A program made the position numbers and the translations under genes. Of a DNA stretch of 64,000 bases, positions 35,518-44,481 are shown piece after piece. Source of the DNA: Lachnospiraceae bacterium EP-SM-12S-S03 (lineage in GTDB: Bacteria; Bacillota; Clostridia; Lachnospirales; Lachnospiraceae). How positions within the stretch are numbered: the first letter of the stretch is position 1; each line of letters starts with the position of its first letter. The stretch is from NCBI GenBank assembly GCA_020540725.1, contig JAJBSL010000006.1, positions 1-64,000 of the forward strand, read 5' to 3'. The notes under the pieces are model-generated. The model was not told the origin of the DNA. It searched no databases and was given only the letters and a program-made list of their open reading frames with translations.

Positions 35518-36778
35518 CTGCCTTTATTAATGTTTCACCACTTTCAAGTACTCCATCCTCGTAATCTTCCCTGGATGTAACACCACTAAGGGCGGTATTC
35601 TTTCCAATTTGAATATCCGGCGGAATTACTGTTTTTTCACCGATTGTCACAATCTCTGCATTATAGATGTCCGGCCGCATCTTGTTTGGTGTATCGCTTC
35701 CGATACCAATTGTAACTCGATCTCCGATCACCACATCTTCTGCTATGATAGCCTTCTCTATCACACAATTCTCACCAAACTTCGTATCGCTCATGACAAT
35801 CGAGTTCCGGATCACCGTCCCCTTTCCGACAGTTACACCAGATCCAATAATAGAATTGTAAACCTCTCCGTAAATATCCGCTCCATTACAGATGATACTC
35901 TTCTCCACAACTGATTGTGCCGAAACATACTGTGGCGGGAGAGAACCGGAATTGGTATAAATCTTCCAGAATTCTTCATACAAATTAAATTCCGGGATGA
36001 TATCGATCAATTCCATATTCGCTTCCCAATAAGAGCTCAATGTTCCCACATCTTTCCAATATCCGTTATACTCATAGGCAAACAATCTCTTGTTCTTGCT
36101 ATGACAATATGGAATAATATGCTTTCCAAAATCACAGTTCGGCTGACTCGACAAATCCTTCAATGCATCCCTTAGTACCGGCCAACTGAATATGTAAATG
36201 CCCATGGAAGCAAGGTTGCTTCTCGGTTTCTTCGGTTTCTCTTCAAACTCTTCAATCTTCCTGTCATTGTCTGTAATGACAATTCCAAAACGACTGGCTT
36301 CTTCTATTGGTACAGGCATTGCAGCAATGGTAACATCCGCATGATTCTCCTTGTGAAAATCAAGCATCACCTCATAATCCATTTTGTAAATGTGATCACC
36401 AGATAAGATTAATACATAGTCTGGATTGTAAGTTTCCATATAATCCAGATTCTGGTAGATCGCATTTGCCGTACCTGTATACCACTCGCTGCTTGTGCTT
36501 TTCTCGTACGGCGGCAATACTGTTACGCCTCCCACGTTACGGTCAAGATCCCACGGAATCCCGATGCCGATATGCGTGTTCAGTCTTAGCGGTTGATACT
36601 GTGTCAGTACTCCCACCGTATCAATACCCGAATTAATACAGTTGCTTAGCGGAAAATCAATGATCCTGTATTTACCGCCAAAAGCGACCGCGGGCTTTGC
36701 CACTTTCGCAGTGAGGACACCAAGACGGCTGCCTTGTCCACCTGCTAACAGCATCGCAATCATCTCTTTTTTTATCAT
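35507..36778 (-). CDS. glgC: Glucose-1-phosphate adenylyltransferase GlgC
   Basis: Makes ADP-glucose from ATP and glucose-1-phosphate, the committed step of glycogen synthesis. The catalytic nucleotide loop [15 protein letters not shown] is intact, followed by [19 protein letters not shown]. The segment [11 protein letters not shown] carries the catalytic Asp region, and EEFEEKP is the sugar-phosphate region. The 423 residues include the C-terminal beta helix. It is divergent from murC with a promoter at 36811-36839; glgD and spoVG follow. Confidence 0.97.
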   Translation of the reverse strand: MIKKEMIAMLLAGGQGSRLGVLTAKVAKPAVAFGGKYRIIDFPLSNCINSGIDTVGVLTQYQPLRLNTHIGIGIPWDLDRNVGGVTVLPPYEKSTSSEWYTGTANAIYQNLDYMETYNPDYVLILSGDHIYKMDYEVMLDFHKENHADVTIAAMPVPIEEASRFGIVITDNDRKIEEFEEKPKKPRSNLASMGIYIFSWPVLRDALKDLSSQPNCDFGKHIIPYCHSKNKRLFAYEYNGYWKDVGTLSSYWEANMELIDIIPEFNLYEEFWKIYTNSGSLPPQYVSAQSVVEKSIICNGADIYGEVYNSIIGSGVTVGKGTVIRNSIVMSDTKFGENCVIEKAIIAEDVVIGDRVTIGIGSDTPNKMRPDIYNAEIVTIGEKTVIPPDIQIGKNTALSGVTSREDYEDGVLESGETLIKAGDM

Positions 36779-36810
36779 GTCATCGCCCCTCTCCCAGTAA
36801 TAATGATATT

Positions 36811-36839
36811 ATTATAACATGCCCATTCCATTTTGCGAA
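36811..36839 (-). promoter_or_regulatory. Putative glgC promoter
   Basis: Minus-strand TTCGCA, 17-base spacer and a perfect TATAAT (36811-36816), 33 bases before the glgC start, in the divergent glgC-murC gap. Confidence 0.5.
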
Positions 36840-36902
36840 CATTTTTACAATTTTTTTTGAAATTTTCCTATTTTTTTATCTAAATATAACAAAAAGAAAT
36901 GG

Positions 36903-36931
36903 TTGGCTTTTTACCATACAATAGTTATAAT
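36903..36931 (+). promoter_or_regulatory. Putative murC promoter
   Basis: TTGGCT (36903-36908), 17-base spacer and TATAAT (36926-36931), about 60 bases before murC with its AGGAAG site. Confidence 0.65.
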
Positions 36932-36992
36932 ATAAGAGTAAATGCCAAAATATGATTAAAAATGAAAAAAAATTAGATTAGGAAGTGTATTT

Positions 36993-38372
36993 ATGTATAA
37001 AATTAATTTTCAGACACCAATTCACGTGCATTTTATCGGAATCGGTGGCATCAGTATGAGTGGACTTGCCGAAATCCTTCTGAAAGAGGGCTTCACCGTT
37101 TCCGGTTCAGATAACAAAGAAACACCACTTACAGATCATTTAGCAGAAAAAGGAGCGACTGTTTTTTACGGACAGAAAGCCTCTAATATCATTGAAGGAA
37201 TTGACGTTGTCGTTTACACTGCCGCTATTCATGAAGATAACGAAGAATTTATGGAAGTAAAACGCCGGAATATTCCGATGCTCACAAGAGCCGAGCTCCT
37301 CGGACAGCTTATGACCAACTATAAGACACCGATTGCAGTATCCGGAACTCACGGGAAAACAACAACAACTTCTATGCTTTCCCATATTCTTTTAGAAGGG
37401 GAGAAAGATCCAACCATCTCTGTCGGTGGAATTTTAAAAGCAATCGGAGGCAATATCCGTGTTGGAAGCTCCGATGTATTTGTGACAGAGGCTTGCGAAT
37501 ATACGAACAGTTTCTTACATTTCTTTCCAAAAATCAGTATAATCCTGAACATAGAAGAAGATCACATGGATTTCTTCAAAGATATTGACGATATCCGTAA
37601 TTCTTTCCATGAATTTGCCAAACTTCTTCCTTCCGATGGAACACTGATCATCAATAATGAAATCGAGAAAATGGAAACGATTACAGAAGGGCTTTCCTGC
37701 CGCGTTATTACGTACGGTCTCAATGACTTTGCAGATTACTCTGCAAGAAACCTTGCATATGATGAAATGGGATGTACTTCTTTTGATTTTTACAGATTTG
37801 GTGAGTTTGTGGAGCGTATCAGACTTTCCGTAACCGGAGATCATAATGTCTCCAATGCTCTTGCTGCAATCGCAGCCGGAGATCTTACGGCTGTTCCGCT
37901 TGATGCAATCAAGAAAGGACTCCTTTCTTTTAGAGGAACAAACCGCCGCTTTGAATATAAAGGCGAAAAAAACGGTGTTACGATCATTGATGATTATGCC
38001 CATCATCCAACGGAGATCAAGGCAACACTTACTTCTGTGAAACATTATCCTCACAGAGAAACGTGGTGTATTTTCCAGCCTCATACTTACACAAGAACGA
38101 AAGCATTCTTTCATGAGTTTGCAGAAGCACTTTCTCTTGCGGATCATATCGTTCTCGTGGATATTTATGCTGCAAGAGAAACGGATACACTTGGAATGTC
38201 CTCTGCTCTTCTTGCCGAAGAACTTAAGAAGTCCGGAGCAGATGTTTACTACTTCCCAAGCTTTTCCGAAGTGGAAAAATTTGTCACAAAACAATGTATC
38301 CACGGTGATTTGTTGATAACTATGGGGGCCGGAGACGTTGTAAACATTGGAGAATCCATTCTTTCCCAATAG
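36993..38372 (+). CDS. murC: UDP-N-acetylmuramate-L-alanine ligase
   Basis: Adds L-Ala to UDP-MurNAc, the first peptide step of peptidoglycan synthesis. The N-terminal Rossmann motif HFIGIGGISMSGLAEIL and the ATP loop SGTHGKTTTTSML are diagnostic. EACEYTNSFLHF and DDYAHHPTEIKATL complete the Mur ligase pattern. The 459-residue length is normal. Its stop codon is immediately followed by the first of three DnaA boxes. Confidence 0.97.
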   Translation: MYKINFQTPIHVHFIGIGGISMSGLAEILLKEGFTVSGSDNKETPLTDHLAEKGATVFYGQKASNIIEGIDVVVYTAAIHEDNEEFMEVKRRNIPMLTRAELLGQLMTNYKTPIAVSGTHGKTTTTSMLSHILLEGEKDPTISVGGILKAIGGNIRVGSSDVFVTEACEYTNSFLHFFPKISIILNIEEDHMDFFKDIDDIRNSFHEFAKLLPSDGTLIINNEIEKMETITEGLSCRVITYGLNDFADYSARNLAYDEMGCTSFDFYRFGEFVERIRLSVTGDHNVSNALAAIAAGDLTAVPLDAIKKGLLSFRGTNRRFEYKGEKNGVTIIDDYAHHPTEIKATLTSVKHYPHRETWCIFQPHTYTRTKAFFHEFAEALSLADHIVLVDIYAARETDTLGMSSALLAEELKKSGADVYYFPSFSEVEKFVTKQCIHGDLLITMGAGDVVNIGESILSQ

Positions 38373-38405
38373 TTATCCACATTATCCACAATTTTTTTAT
38401 CCACA
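38373..38405 (+). promoter_or_regulatory. Cluster of three perfect DnaA boxes
   Basis: TTATCCACA occurs at 38373-38381, 38382-38390 and 38397-38405, all on the plus strand and all exact matches to the DnaA-box consensus. The first two abut. A weaker copy, TTTTCCACC, is near 38418. They lie about 30 bases upstream of the promoter for the dnaD-dnaC-prs genes. Confidence 0.85.
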
Positions 38406-38435
38406 AAAAAGCCGGGTTTTCCACCCAAAAGTTCT

Positions 38436-38463
38436 TTGTCCCTGACAATTATAATGCTATAAT
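38436..38463 (+). promoter_or_regulatory. Putative promoter of dnaD-dnaC-prs
   Basis: TTGTCC (38436-38441), 16-base spacer and perfect TATAAT (38458-38463). It predicts a leader of about 155 nt before the dnaD-like start. Confidence 0.6.
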
Positions 38464-38544
38464 ATGCACACAACAAGCATATGATAGCATTGCGCATCAG
38501 GCAGTTTCTGCCCCGCAGAAAGCTGTTGTGCATCTCTCGGAGGG

Positions 38545-38568
38545 GATATATCTGCTTACAGATATATC
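38545..38568 (+). repeat. Perfect 10-bp hairpin in the dnaD leader
   Basis: GATATATCTG (38545-38554) and its exact complement (38559-38568) are separated by CTTA. No T-run follows, so it is not a typical terminator; an RNA structure or operator is possible. Confidence 0.6.
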
Positions 38569-38623
38569 ATAATACGCATCACAAGAAGAGTATACTTAAT
38601 GAATGGAAGGGATATGAGATACG

Positions 38624-39670
38624 ATGAAGACTTTAAAATTACGCAATCATTTTCAAACAGACTCAACTTTGGTTGAGAACGGATTTATAGATCATTACAT
38701 GGCTGATGCCAACGGAGAATTTGTAAAGGTTTATTTGTTTTTACTCCGCCATCTGCACAATCCATGTATGCCTCTTACAATCTCTACGATTGCGGACTGC
38801 CTGCAGAATACAGAGAAAGACATTTTAAGAGCTTTAAACTACTGGCAGAAGGAAGGTCTTCTTACTCTTGAATATGACAATTCCGGCAATGTGAGTGGTA
38901 TCACTATGGGGACGATTCCTGAAGGATCTACAGATGAACCTTTAGATGAACCTAAGGAAAATCCTATACCGCCGCAGCCGGTACAGACGGCAGCCGAATC
39001 TTCTTCTGTAGCTTCAGAACCGACAAACATTGAACCGTTCCGTAACCGCAAAGAACTGAAATCTCTGCTTTTTATTACAGAGCAATATCTTGGGAAGACA
39101 CTGTCTGCCAAAGATATTGAATCCATCCATTATTTCTATGACGGACTCCATTTTTCTGCGGATTTGGTAGAGTATCTCATTGAGTACTGCGTGGAGAACG
39201 GACATAAGAATATGCACTATATTCACAAAGTTGCTCTTGCATGGTCTGAGGCCAATATTACAACCGTTGATCAGGCAAAACAAAGTTCTTCTTTCTACAA
39301 TAAGAACTGCTACTCTGTCTTGAATGCATTCGGAATCAAAGGCAGGGCTCCAGCAACTCCTGAACTTACATACATCAACAGATGGACGAATGAATATGGC
39401 TTTACGTTGGATATTGTTATAGAAGCATGCAACCGCACCATGGCCAAGATTCACCAGCCAAACTTCGAATATACGGATTCTATCTTGAAGAAATGGCTTG
39501 CTGCAAACGTACATCACCTTTCCGATCTGGAGCGTCTTGATCTGGCACACAAACAGACGGTTACTGCCCGTAAGTCCGATTCCCGCTCCGTAGGAAAGAA
39601 CAAATTTAACAACTTTGAAGGTCGTACTTACGACTATGATTCTTTAGAAAAACAACTCTTAAGTCAGTAA
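38624..39670 (+). CDS. DnaD-domain replication initiation protein
   Basis: Member of the DnaD/DnaB primosome family, which loads the replicative helicase in Firmicutes. The N-terminal part (about 1-90) is a winged-helix-like region, VYLFLLRHLHNPCMPLTIST. A Pro-rich linker follows at about 105-140, then the DnaD domain (about 150-300). The C-terminus has NNFEGRTYDYDSLEKQLL, the YDY-LEK tail seen in clostridial members. The length is 348 residues. The dnaC-like gene begins 12 bases downstream. The upstream DnaA boxes suggest DnaA control. Confidence 0.9.
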   Translation: MKTLKLRNHFQTDSTLVENGFIDHYMADANGEFVKVYLFLLRHLHNPCMPLTISTIADCLQNTEKDILRALNYWQKEGLLTLEYDNSGNVSGITMGTIPEGSTDEPLDEPKENPIPPQPVQTAAESSSVASEPTNIEPFRNRKELKSLLFITEQYLGKTLSAKDIESIHYFYDGLHFSADLVEYLIEYCVENGHKNMHYIHKVALAWSEANITTVDQAKQSSSFYNKNCYSVLNAFGIKGRAPATPELTYINRWTNEYGFTLDIVIEACNRTMAKIHQPNFEYTDSILKKWLAANVHHLSDLERLDLAHKQTVTARKSDSRSVGKNKFNNFEGRTYDYDSLEKQLLSQ

Positions 39671-39682
39671 AAGGAGAATATC

Positions 39683-40678
39683 GTGGCACTAACGAATGCT
39701 CAACACGATCTGATCATGCGCAGTTATGAAGAAAAGCAACTGCGCAATCAGACCATTTTACTTCAACACTACAAAGAAATATATGAAAAAATACCTGAGA
39801 TTAAAGAACTGGAGAATTCCATTTCTTTTCTTAGTGTGCAACAGGCAAAAAAACTGCTGGACGGTGATGAAGGCGCTTTAGATCAATTGAGGACTCAGAT
39901 TTATGAATTGCGGACCAAGAAGTCGCTTCTTCTTAGAAATGGCGGATATCCTGCTGATTATCTCGAGGAAGTTTACGAGTGTCCTTTATGCAAAGATACC
40001 GGATACATTGGCAGCAAGAAGTGTGCTTGTTTTAAGAAAGCTGCCATTGAGCTTTTATATGCACAATCTAATTTGAAAGAGATTCTTCAACGGGAAAACT
40101 TCAGTACATTCCGTTTGGATTATTATTCTGATAATTATACAGATCCGCGCACAGGACGAACATCTCTTGCTACAATGAAAGAGGCTTTTGCCGTTTGCCG
40201 ACAATTTGCAGATAATTTTGGCGAGGAACCACGCAATTTATTCCTATATGGCGATACCGGCGTTGGAAAAACTTTTCTCTCCAACTGCATTGCGAAGGAA
40301 TTGATTGATAGAACTTATTCCGTAATTTACTTTACCGCTTTTGAACTTTTTGATATTTTTGAGAAAAGTAAATTCGGGAAAGATAACGCAGCGGAAGCTA
40401 TGAATGCTCATATCTTCGACTGTGATTTACTCATCATTGACGACCTGGGAACGGAGCTTCCAAACTCCTTTACAATTTCCCGGTTGTTCTTATGCCTGAA
40501 TGAACGGATGCTCAGGAAAAAATCCACAATTATTTCTACCAATCTTTCATTGGATACTTTTGTGGAATACTATTCAGAGCGTACGTTTTCACGCATTACA
40601 AGCAACTACAAAATGCTCAAATTAATTGGCGATGACATTCGTATTAAAAAGAAACTAATGAATAGGGAGGAACACTAA
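39683..40678 (+). CDS. DnaC/DnaI-like helicase loader ATPase
   Basis: AAA+ protein of the DnaC/DnaI/IstB family, 331 residues, expected to load DnaB helicase at the origin. A zinc-finger-like N-terminal element CPLCKDTGYIGSKKCACF (about residues 96-113) resembles that of DnaI. Walker A is LYGDTGVGKTFLSN (about 191-204) and Walker B is LLIIDDLGTE. It is translated with the dnaD-like gene and overlaps prs by one base (TAATG). No transposase is near, so an IstB role is unlikely. Confidence 0.9.
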   Translation: MALTNAQHDLIMRSYEEKQLRNQTILLQHYKEIYEKIPEIKELENSISFLSVQQAKKLLDGDEGALDQLRTQIYELRTKKSLLLRNGGYPADYLEEVYECPLCKDTGYIGSKKCACFKKAAIELLYAQSNLKEILQRENFSTFRLDYYSDNYTDPRTGRTSLATMKEAFAVCRQFADNFGEEPRNLFLYGDTGVGKTFLSNCIAKELIDRTYSVIYFTAFELFDIFEKSKFGKDNAAEAMNAHIFDCDLLIIDDLGTELPNSFTISRLFLCLNERMLRKKSTIISTNLSLDTFVEYYSERTFSRITSNYKMLKLIGDDIRIKKKLMNREEH

Positions 40679-41865
40679 TGTTACATCGTAAAGATCTCAA
40701 CTATGAAAATATCCCGGTAGGAGCACTGGGAATCATTCCGTTAATCGGTTGTAAGGATCGTTGTGCTAAAGTAAATGATTATCTCGTAAAATGGAGAAAT
40801 GAAAAAGCCGACGAAATTTCCAATTCGGAAGTATTCAATGGATATTTGAAAGACTCATATATCATTGATGCCAATGTTCCGAGATTCGGTTCCGGAGAAG
40901 CCAAAGGAATCATCAACGAATCCGTTCGTGGAAAAGATTTATACCTGATGGTTGATGTATGTAACTACAACATCACATATTCGCTTTCCGGTCATGAGAA
41001 CCGTATGTCACCGGATGATCACTACCAGAACTTAAAACGAGTAATCGCTGCTATCGGTGGAAAAGGAAGACGTATCAACGTTATCATGCCATTTTTATAC
41101 GAGAGTCGTCAGCACAAAAGAAGCGGACGTGAATCTCTTGATTGTGCCTTGGCACTTCAGGAACTTGTAAGCATGGGTGTAGATAACATTATTACTTTTG
41201 ATGCACATGACCCAAGGGTCCAGAATGCAATCCCTCTTAGCGGATTTGAGACAGTACGTCCGACATATCAGTTTATCAAAGGTCTGCTTCGCACTGTTCC
41301 GGATCTTCAGATTGACAGCAAACATATGATGGCTATCAGCCCGGATGAAGGAGCTACAAGCCGTGCCATTTATCTTGCCAATGTACTTGGTCTTGATATG
41401 GGTATGTTCTACAAACGTCGTGATTATACAAAGATCGTGGATGGACGTAATCCGATCGTAGCTCATGAGTTCTTAGGTTCAGACGTAGAAGGAAAAGACG
41501 TTATCATTATCGATGACATGATTTCTTCAGGAGACAGTATTATTGATGTAGCCAAACAGTTGAAGGCAAGAAAAGCAAAACGTATCTTCGCTGCTGCAAC
41601 ATTTGGTCTGTTCACAAATGGCCTTGAAAAGTTTGATCAAGCTTACGAAGAAGGTATTATTCATGGTATTTTAACAACAAACCTGATTTACCAGACACCG
41701 GAACTTTTGAGTAAACCATACTACATCAACTGTGATATGAGCAAATATCTGGCTCTTATCATCAACACTTTGAATCACGATGGTTCTATCAGCAGCCTTC
41801 TTGATCCAAATGAGAGAATCCAAAATATTGTGGAACGATATAAAAGAGGAGAAAAGATTCAGTAA
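40678..41865 (+). CDS. prs: Ribose-phosphate pyrophosphokinase (long form)
   Basis: Makes PRPP from ribose-5-phosphate and ATP for purine, pyrimidine and amino-acid synthesis. The PRPP-binding loop VIIIDDMISSGDSIIDVA and the flexible-loop region HDPRVQNAI are present. At 395 residues it is longer than the classical about 315, with an N-terminal extension and inserts such as the YESRQHKRSGRES segment. It therefore belongs to a divergent clostridial form. It ends the dnaD-dnaC-prs unit at a strong bidirectional terminator. Confidence 0.92.
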   Translation: MLHRKDLNYENIPVGALGIIPLIGCKDRCAKVNDYLVKWRNEKADEISNSEVFNGYLKDSYIIDANVPRFGSGEAKGIINESVRGKDLYLMVDVCNYNITYSLSGHENRMSPDDHYQNLKRVIAAIGGKGRRINVIMPFLYESRQHKRSGRESLDCALALQELVSMGVDNIITFDAHDPRVQNAIPLSGFETVRPTYQFIKGLLRTVPDLQIDSKHMMAISPDEGATSRAIYLANVLGLDMGMFYKRRDYTKIVDGRNPIVAHEFLGSDVEGKDVIIIDDMISSGDSIIDVAKQLKARKAKRIFAAATFGLFTNGLEKFDQAYEEGIIHGILTTNLIYQTPELLSKPYYINCDMSKYLALIINTLNHDGSISSLLDPNERIQNIVERYKRGEKIQ

Positions 41866-41886
41866 TCTCAACCATCTTTATCATAA

Positions 41887-41934
41887 ATAAAATCGGACAG
41901 AGTAAAGGGAATTTCCCCACTCTGTCCGATTTTA
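41887..41934. terminator. Bidirectional terminator between convergent genes
   Basis: A perfect 15-bp stem (41889-41903 with 41919-41933) has T-rich flanks on both strands. It serves prs on the plus strand and the YhaN-like ATPase on the minus strand, whose TAA stop lies inside the stem. Confidence 0.92.
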
Positions 41935-43422
41935 TTTCCATTCAATTTTATGGTAAGAAGCGCCTAGCGTCTCCAAGATCTCCTGCTCACGTTTCTGGCA
42001 AGTAAAGAGTAGTACTTGTTTCCCCGTTTTCACAAGCCACTGCAACATATGCTCCAGTCTTCGGTCATCGTAAAACACAAACGTATCATCCAGGATAAGG
42101 GGCATCTCCTCCACATGAAGCACACTTGCGGCTGCCATACGCAGCGAGAAATAAACCTGTTCAATGGTTCCCCTGCTCACCCGTGTGATTGGAATTTTTC
42201 TTTCTCCGGTCCACAACTCCATATGCAGATTCTCATCAATTAATATCTTCTCATACTTTCCGTCTGTAATCTGTCCCATAATTTCAGATGCTTTTTCATT
42301 TAGGTTATGCCCAAGAGATCTTTGCATTTCAAGAGACAACTCCGCAAGTTTTCTGGCAGCAAGATCCAAAGCCTGTTGCTTCTTCTCCCAATCCTTATTC
42401 TTCTCATTCATATTTTGAAGTTCTTCCAAATATTCTTCCAGATTATTGTGCTCCACCTGTTTTTCTTTTAATGCCGCCATCAAGTGGTCCTTTTCCCACT
42501 GAAGTTGTTCAATCTGATGATTGATTTCTCTTGTCTCATTCTTCTTTTTCTTGCCATCCTTTGTCCGGTTCCAGATATAAATACCTTCCGCTAAAGCTCC
42601 TACAATCATAATAAGATAGTTCCAGGGTCTTGGTATGAGGAAAAGGATAGCAATAAGACAAACAAGAATTCCAATTACTTCCACCGGATGAACGCGCCAT
42701 CTTGGCGCCTCTTTTGCTGTCTCCGCTTTCACAAGTTTCTCTTCTATCTCATCTTCAATGATTTCTATCTTCTGCTCCAGTTTATGAATTTCCCGCCATA
42801 TATAAGAAGACTCTAAGGTTACTCGTTCTCTTTTTCTATCTGCCTTAATCAGTTCTTCCCTGAAAAGCTTCTCCACATCTTTCCGTTTCTCTTTCAGATG
42901 CTTCAGAGCCTCCTCCAAATGAATTTCCACATTCCCTGTAGAATAATAGTTCGTGGCATAATCTTGAAGTTTCGTTGCCAGACTTTGATTTGTTTCTACT
43001 TTTAGTTGGCCAATCGCCACCGTATTTTCAAAACCTTCTACTGTAAGTCCGTCCAAAAGCATTTCCAAATCTCCCTGCTCCAGCGAAAATTCTTCTCCAT
43101 CATCTTCGCAGACCAAAGAAGCTTCCTTGGCGTATTTATCAAAATGTCTTTCCAGACGGAAGTTCTTTCCTCCACATTCAAACCGTAGTATTCCGGAATA
43201 AAAATTAGGATTCTCCCAAGGTTCATATCGGCTGAATTCATCGTTTGCCGCAGCCCTTCCTCTTCCTCTTTCCATTCCAAAAAACATACTCTTGATAAAT
43301 GTGTATAGCGTTGTCTTACCCGATTCATTTTCCCCGTATATTATATTCATCCCTTCGCCAAATTTCACATTCTTTCCTGAAATTTTTCCGAAGTTCTTCA
43401 CATTCACTTCAAGTAACCGCAT
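41932..43422 (-). CDS. YhaN/SbcC-like AAA ATPase with membrane hairpin
   Basis: SMC-like ATPase of 496 residues. Walker A NIIYGENESGKTTLYTF is near residues 27-43, and the C-terminal part has signature SRGTIEQVYFSLRMA and Walker B LILDDTFVFYD. Two coiled-coil arms (about 180-245 and 290-350) flank two adjacent hydrophobic segments (about 253-290, ILVCLIAILFLI and LIMIVGALAEGIYIW). These replace the long coiled coil of SbcC and suggest membrane anchoring. It starts 3 bases after the SbcD/YhaO-like gene. It probably forms a nuclease complex with that protein, but is far shorter than Bacillus YhaN. Confidence 0.88.
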   Translation of the reverse strand: MRLLEVNVKNFGKISGKNVKFGEGMNIIYGENESGKTTLYTFIKSMFFGMERGRGRAAANDEFSRYEPWENPNFYSGILRFECGGKNFRLERHFDKYAKEASLVCEDDGEEFSLEQGDLEMLLDGLTVEGFENTVAIGQLKVETNQSLATKLQDYATNYYSTGNVEIHLEEALKHLKEKRKDVEKLFREELIKADRKRERVTLESSYIWREIHKLEQKIEIIEDEIEEKLVKAETAKEAPRWRVHPVEVIGILVCLIAILFLIPRPWNYLIMIVGALAEGIYIWNRTKDGKKKKNETREINHQIEQLQWEKDHLMAALKEKQVEHNNLEEYLEELQNMNEKNKDWEKKQQALDLAARKLAELSLEMQRSLGHNLNEKASEIMGQITDGKYEKILIDENLHMELWTGERKIPITRVSRGTIEQVYFSLRMAAASVLHVEEMPLILDDTFVFYDDRRLEHMLQWLVKTGKQVLLFTCQKREQEILETLGASYHKIEWK

Positions 43423-43425
43423 TGT

Positions 43426-44481
43426 TTATCCCCTTTTCGTTTCCAAAAGCGCCTCTACACCTTCATACAGCGCCATATATTCCACACTGTCTTTCGGAAA
43501 CCCCGAAAACGCTTCAATATAATTGCCAAGCAAATTGTCTTTATTCTCTTCCTTCAGTTTATCAAACCGATAAGCAGGTCTGGATTCATCCACAATTTCC
43601 AGCACATTCCCATAATCGTCCATAGTATCTACATCAAATGTCGTATATTCATTGCGAAAACCTGTCAATACGACTTTGTAAATATTCTGAACTCCCATTT
43701 CCTGAATTTTTTTCTTGAGAAGTTCTTTCGCCTCCAGGTTTGTCATCTCTTTGTTTACCTGCAATTTCATATGAATATATTCTCTGGACGCAAAGGGTAC
43801 AAACTCCGTCTTCACTCTTCCTTCCGACACTTTTCCATAGACATAACCATGGACCCCTGTATCATTCTTATCGATCGGTTCCAGTGCTCCTGCATATAGG
43901 ATACGGTTCTCTTCTACAACTCCCGGCTTGTGAATATGTCCCATGGCAATATAATCATATCCAAGAGATAAGAGACTCGCCTTATTGACCGGGATATGCT
44001 TTTCATCTCCACCATGCGCAAGAAGAATCTCAAATTTCTGTTTCTTCCACGGTTTCGCCTTCTCGTATACATTATCCTTAATCTCTCTCCTATGATAGCT
44101 GAGCCCATAAACTGCGGTTCCAAGTTCCGGAAATTCCGCACACTGCAGCCTATCTCCAAACAAAGGATACACGTTCTGATTCCACTGAAAAGTACGGTAG
44201 TAAGAGTCCCACTTCATATAATCATGATTGCCTGCTATCATTACCACCTTTGTCCTTGTAAGCTTGGAAAAAAGGTAATTCACCTCTTTCAGTTCACGAA
44301 GTAACGGTTGCCTGTGAAACATATCTCCGGCGATCAACAATAAATCAACCTGTTTCTTTTCGCACACTCCAATCAATCTCTCAAAAGTTTCCCATATTTC
44401 TCTCTCTCGGTTTCCACTATTATTTTTTCCTGCGTCCGGCCTTGCCCCTAAGTGGAGATCTGCCGTATGTATAAACCTCAT
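43426..44481 (-). CDS. SbcD/YhaO-like DNA repair metallophosphoesterase
   Basis: Calcineurin-fold phosphoesterase of 351 residues, probably a Mre11/SbcD-type nuclease. Metal motifs are in order: FIHTADLHLGA, IAGDMFHR, IAGNHDYMK, LLAHGGDEKH and MGHIHKPG. The start MRFIHTADLHLG is the usual exact N-terminus, so the 62-base overlap with the end of the histidine-kinase gene appears real. The ATPase partner follows directly. Confidence 0.9.
   Translation of the reverse strand: MRFIHTADLHLGARPDAGKNNSGNREREIWETFERLIGVCEKKQVDLLLIAGDMFHRQPLLRELKEVNYLFSKLTRTKVVMIAGNHDYMKWDSYYRTFQWNQNVYPLFGDRLQCAEFPELGTAVYGLSYHRREIKDNVYEKAKPWKKQKFEILLAHGGDEKHIPVNKASLLSLGYDYIAMGHIHKPGVVEENRILYAGALEPIDKNDTGVHGYVYGKVSEGRVKTEFVPFASREYIHMKLQVNKEMTNLEAKELLKKKIQEMGVQNIYKVVLTGFRNEYTTFDVDTMDDYGNVLEIVDESRPAYRFDKLKEENKDNLLGNYIEAFSGFPKDSVEYMALYEGVEALLETKRG

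Noticed and set aside
37515..38369. Minus-strand open frame antisense to murC
   Set aside because: Cys/Ser/Lys-rich shadow of a clear MurC; no start signal.
38373..38405. Chromosome origin oriC at the DnaA boxes
   Set aside because: Only three boxes, no long AT-rich unwinding element was identified and no dnaA/dnaN neighbours; a regulatory or titration site is more likely.
38609..38680. Short open frame overlapping the dnaD start (MRYDEDF...)
   Set aside because: The ribosome site is too close to its ATG and the 20-residue peptide shows no feature; probably chance.
39683..40678. IstB-type transposition helper
   Set aside because: No transposase or inverted repeats; the adjacent DnaD-domain gene and zinc-finger N-terminus favour a DnaC/DnaI helicase loader.
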